DNA of 9,847 nt from Parvularcula sp. (GTDB lineage: Bacteria > Pseudomonadota > Alphaproteobacteria > Caulobacterales > Parvularculaceae), in NCBI GenBank assembly GCA_003506635.1, contig DNZB01000080.1, positions 1 to 9,847 of the forward strand, given 5' to 3'. Each line of letters begins with the position of its first letter. Positions within the stretch are counted from its first letter, which is position 1. The translations under genes were made by a program, and so were the position numbers. Below the pieces are notes generated by a model that was not told where the DNA came from, searched no databases, and was given only the letters and a program-made list of their open reading frames with translations. Positions 7,171 through 9,847 of the stretch are shown here, piece after piece.

Positions 7171-8139
7171 ATGCTCAAATATCTCGATTTCGAAAAGCCG
7201 GTCGCGGACCTTGACGGCCGCATCGAGGAGTTAAAGCGCCACGGCGCTGACAACGAGAACGTCGCCGACGAGATCCGCCGGCTGGAGGCGCGGTCGCATG
7301 AGGTCCTGAAGGAAACCTACAGGACGTTGACGCGCTGGCAGAAAACGCTTGTCGCGCGACATGGCGAGCGGCCGCATTTTTCGGATTATATCCGCCATCT
7401 TGCCGAGGACTTCACGCCGATCGCCGGCGACCGGACGTTCGGCGAGGATCAGGCGATCGTCGGAGGCCCTGCGCGCTTTCGCGGCCGCTCCGTCATGTTC
7501 ATCGGCCACGAAAAGGGCGCGGACACGGCAAGCCGCGTCAAACACAATTTCGGCATGGCGAGCCCTGAGGGCTATCGCAAAGCAATTCGCCTGATGGACA
7601 TGGCGGAACGCTTCGCCATGCCGGTCGTCACGCTCGTCGATACGGCTGGCGCCTATCCGGGGCGCGGGGCGGAGGAGCGGGGGCAGGCGGAGGCGATCGC
7701 GACGTGTACGGAGCGTTGCCTGTCGCTCGGCGCGCCGCTCATCGCCGCAGTGGTGGGCGAGGGGGGATCGGGCGGCGCCGTCGCGCTCGCCGCCGCGAAC
7801 ATGGTCTTGATGTTCGAACATTCGATCTATTCCGTGATTTCGCCCGAAGGCTGCGCGTCGATCCTCTGGAAAGACGCACAAGGAAAGGGAGACAGAAAAG
7901 CGCCCGACGCCGCTGAAGCGATGAAGATTTCCGCCGAAGACCTCAAAAGCCTTGCGGTGATCGACGCCATTGTTCCAGAACCCGTCGGCGGCGCGCACCG
8001 CGATCCTGTTCAGGCGATCGAGCGCCTCGGCGACGCGATTGATGACGCGATTTCGTCGCTTGCCGGGCTGTCCGCGGACGAGCTTCGCAAGCATCGGCGG
8101 CGAAAGTTTCTGGCGATCGGCCGGGCGGGCCTCGCCTGA
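7171..8139 (+). CDS. accA: Acetyl-CoA carboxylase carboxyltransferase subunit alpha
   Basis: Alpha half of the carboxyltransferase that, with AccD, moves CO2 from carboxybiotin on AccB to acetyl-CoA to give malonyl-CoA. The protein is 322 residues, normal for AccA. Seen: the diagnostic N-terminus YLDFEKPVADLDGRIEEL, which fixes the ATG at 7171 although the ribosome site (GGGA, only two bases away) is poor; DTAGAYPG at 157-164; the glycine-rich VVGEGGSGGA at 194-203, which forms the oxyanion pocket in this crotonase-like fold; and ISPEGCASILW at 223-233. The C-terminus, KHRRRKFLAIG, is also typical. It lies 51 bases after xerD; that gap holds no other gene. It is probably transcribed with xerD or from a weak promoter in the gap that I could not identify. 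Confidence 0.97.
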   Translation: MLKYLDFEKPVADLDGRIEELKRHGADNENVADEIRRLEARSHEVLKETYRTLTRWQKTLVARHGERPHFSDYIRHLAEDFTPIAGDRTFGEDQAIVGGPARFRGRSVMFIGHEKGADTASRVKHNFGMASPEGYRKAIRLMDMAERFAMPVVTLVDTAGAYPGRGAEERGQAEAIATCTERCLSLGAPLIAAVVGEGGSGGAVALAAANMVLMFEHSIYSVISPEGCASILWKDAQGKGDRKAPDAAEAMKISAEDLKSLAVIDAIVPEPVGGAHRDPVQAIERLGDAIDDAISSLAGLSADELRKHRRRKFLAIGRAGLA

Positions 8140-8192
8140 CGCCCGCGGCCGGCGGCGAATTGCGATTGAGACCGTCCTTCCGCTTCGGTATG

Positions 8193-8215
8193 CCGGAGAC
8201 GCCTGTCCCGGAGAC
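8193..8215 (+). repeat. Short direct repeat CCGGAGAC, second copy contains the P450 ribosome site
   Basis: CCGGAGAC occurs at 8193-8200 and again at 8208-8215, a 15-base period, in the 81-base gap between accA and the P450 gene. The second copy contains GGAGA at 8210-8214, six bases before the P450 ATG, and so works as its Shine-Dalgarno site. The first may be chance. The rest of this gap shows no terminator or promoter I can support. Confidence 0.4.
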
Positions 8216-8220
8216 CGCTG

Positions 8221-9438
8221 ATGTCAGTCGCCGCCCAATCCGCCCGCCGCGAGCCCGTCCTGATCGAGACCGGCGCGGCATTCGCTGATCCGCACGGAAT
8301 ATACGCTGAAGCGCGCAAGAAGGGTGACGTCGCCGTCAACGAGATCGGCATCTTCATCCCGCTGCGCCACCGGCACGCCGGCTTCGTTTTCGATAATTCG
8401 CTGACGCGGCAGATCGAGATGGAGCCGATGTTCCTGCGCGGCATTTCCGAAGGTCCGCTTTTCGAAATTTATCGCGATGCGATGCTGTTTGCGAACGGCG
8501 AGACCCATTTGAAGCGGCGCCAGCCGATGGCGCGGACATTCGCCTTCAAGCTGATGGACGGCATGCGCCCGCGCGTCGCCGCAATCGCGGCCGAAATCAT
8601 CATGGGAAGCAAGGGCAACGGACCGATCAATTTCCTCGACGATTTCAGTCGCGCGATCCCCTCGCGCATCATCGCCGAGATCGTCGGCGCGCCACCCGGA
8701 GACTGGCCGAAATTCACGAAATGGGTCGCCGACGCGGCGCGCGGCATCGCCTTCTTCACCCCGGAGGAGCTCCCTGCGATCAATGACGGCGTCGCCAAGC
8801 TCAACGCTTATGTCGCGCGGCTCCTCGATGTCAGGCGCACGCGCCCGCGCGAGGATTTCATGACAGACTACGCCCGCGTGACGGCGGAGGAAGGAAAGCT
8901 GACCGAAAGCGAAATCCGCGTGCAGATGGCGGGCGTCATCCTAGCTGGATCCGATACGACGCGCACCGGGACGGCGTCGATTTTGTCGCAGCTCCTTCAG
9001 CATCCGGAGCAATGGGCGCTGGTCTGCGCCGATCCCGACAGATGGAAGAAGGCGGCGGTCGAGGAGGGGCTGCGTTTCGATCCCCCGGTCGGTTCGGTCG
9101 GGCGCGTCGCCTTGAAGGACCTTGATATCGACGGCGTCATGATTCCTGAGGGGCGCGTCGTGTCGATTTCGCTCGTTTCGGCCTTGCGCGACCCTGACGT
9201 TTATCCTGACCCTGACCGCTTCGACATTCGGCGCACCGGGTTGCCGCGCTGGAACATCGCCTTCGGCCATGGCGCGCACCGCTGCCTTGGCGAGGCGCTC
9301 GCGCGCGCGGAGATGGAGGAGGCGATCGCGACCATCGCGCGCCTCGCCCCGAAGACGCGCATCATCGGCAAGCCGCCGACGATCACAGGCCACGTGGCCA
9401 TCCGCTCGATCGACGCGATGACAGTCGAATTTGCGTGA
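8221..9438 (+). CDS. Cytochrome P450
   Basis: Soluble bacterial haem monooxygenase of 405 residues, normal for the class. It uses two electrons and O2 to hydroxylate a small molecule. Seen: C-helix ETHLKRRQPMARTF around 94-107 with H96 and R100; I-helix oxygen-binding motif AGSDTT at 242-247; K-helix ExxR at E282-R285; and the haem loop FGHGAHRCLG at 348-357 with C355 as the axial thiolate. No transmembrane anchor and no fused reductase or ferredoxin. All core residues are present, so it should be active. The ATG at 8221 has GGAGA six bases before it. It is out of place functionally: the neighbours are accA and recO, and no ferredoxin, ferredoxin reductase or biosynthetic gene is in view, so electrons must come from partners elsewhere. 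Codon and base use look like the neighbours. Substrate and CYP family not assigned. Confidence 0.96.
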   Translation: MSVAAQSARREPVLIETGAAFADPHGIYAEARKKGDVAVNEIGIFIPLRHRHAGFVFDNSLTRQIEMEPMFLRGISEGPLFEIYRDAMLFANGETHLKRRQPMARTFAFKLMDGMRPRVAAIAAEIIMGSKGNGPINFLDDFSRAIPSRIIAEIVGAPPGDWPKFTKWVADAARGIAFFTPEELPAINDGVAKLNAYVARLLDVRRTRPREDFMTDYARVTAEEGKLTESEIRVQMAGVILAGSDTTRTGTASILSQLLQHPEQWALVCADPDRWKKAAVEEGLRFDPPVGSVGRVALKDLDIDGVMIPEGRVVSISLVSALRDPDVYPDPDRFDIRRTGLPRWNIAFGHGAHRCLGEALARAEMEEAIATIARLAPKTRIIGKPPTITGHVAIRSIDAMTVEFA

Positions 9439-9459
9439 TGGAACAAAGAACAGCCCGTC

Positions 9460-9847
9460 ATGGAATTCACTGACGACGGAGTCGTTCTTTCCGCGCGCTC
9501 CCACGGCGAGAGTGCGGCGGTCGCGGACATATTGACGCCGCATCATGGCCGTTGGGCGGGCCTCGTCTATGGCGGGCAGGGGCGCGCCAAAACGCCGCTC
9601 CTCCAGCCCGGCAACGGCGTCAAGGCGACATGGAAAGGCCGCCTCGACGATAGCCTCGGCTTTTTCGCGCTTGAGCTGACTGAGGCGCGCGCAGCGAGCC
9701 TGATGCAGGACCGGCTGTCGCTCGCCGCGCTCACCGCCGCCTGCGCCGTCGCCTCGGCGACGCTGCCCGAAAGGCAGGCGCACCCCCGCATCTATCATAC
9801 GCTGCGCATTCTCTTCGATCATCTTGACGACATCGACATCTGGCCGG
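9460..9847 (+). CDS. recO: DNA repair protein RecO (5' part, cut by window end)
   Basis: The frame from the ATG at 9460 stays open to the window end, giving the first 129 codons of a protein usually near 240-260 residues. RecO anneals single strands and, with RecF and RecR, loads RecA at gaps. Seen: an N-terminal OB-fold that begins MEFTDDGVVLSARSHGESAA, with the family's GIVL..R..GE pattern, followed by TPHHGRWAGLVYGG and LLQPGNGVKATWKGRLDD. The start of the helical domain comes next: LSLAALTAACAVASATLPER, HPRIYHTLRILFDHLDD. Any C-terminal zinc cysteines lie outside the window. The start is 21 bases after the P450 stop, with no clear ribosome site, which fits coupling to upstream translation. 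The alphaproteobacterial style is clear. Confidence 0.93.
   Translation, partial: MEFTDDGVVLSARSHGESAAVADILTPHHGRWAGLVYGGQGRAKTPLLQPGNGVKATWKGRLDDSLGFFALELTEARAASLMQDRLSLAALTAACAVASATLPERQAHPRIYHTLRILFDHLDDIDIWP

Noticed and set aside
8141..8155. Possible terminator after accA (CGCC...GGCG)
   Set aside because: The stem is only four base pairs with a 7-base GC loop and no T run, so it is not supported.
8941..9822. A 293-codon minus-strand frame antisense to the P450 end and recO
   Set aside because: It covers the haem loop of the P450 and the RecO N-terminus, both clearly coding on the plus strand. Composition is that of an antisense shadow.

Overview
The window is GC-rich chromosomal DNA with a core, housekeeping character. 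It most resembles an alphaproteobacterium of Rhizobiales/Hyphomicrobiales or a nearby order. This rests on the gene order aroK-aroB-CBS/HlyC protein diverging from xerD-accA, which I recall as a recurring alphaproteobacterial arrangement, and on the style of the AccA, XerD and RecO sequences. Genus cannot be set from this window. Genes are tightly packed. No tRNA, rRNA, CRISPR array, insertion sequence, prophage or toxin-antitoxin pair was seen.

Layout. Left half, minus strand, read from about 4322 down to 18: shikimate kinase (aroK), 3-dehydroquinate synthase (aroB, 4-base ATGA overlap with aroK), a CNNM/CBS/CorC-HlyC membrane protein, and a TCR/Tet-type major facilitator transporter. Gaps of 46 and 18 bases or overlaps suggest one operon. 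Positions 4323-4452 form the divergent intergenic region and hold a perfect GC inverted repeat followed by four T. Right half, plus strand: a 42-codon membrane micro-protein (4453-4581, GTG start), a 530-residue exported alanine-rich protein of unknown function (4574-6166), xerD (6163-7119), accA (7171-8139), a cytochrome P450 (8221-9438), and the first 129 codons of recO (from 9460, cut by the window end).

Function. AroK and AroB catalyse two steps of aromatic amino acid precursor synthesis. AccA is half of the carboxyltransferase of acetyl-CoA carboxylase, the first committed step of fatty acid synthesis. XerD resolves chromosome dimers and RecO acts in RecFOR repair. The CBS protein and the MFS transporter are inner-membrane transport-type proteins.

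The part that established function does not explain is the cassette micro-protein, exported Ala-rich protein, xerD. Its three genes are joined by overlapping stop/start codons (8 bases, then 4 bases). The second oddity is a lone P450, with no visible redox partner, set between accA and recO. I found no clear evidence of a wholly new defence or mobile system; the micro-protein plus exported-protein pair is the best candidate for undescribed biology.
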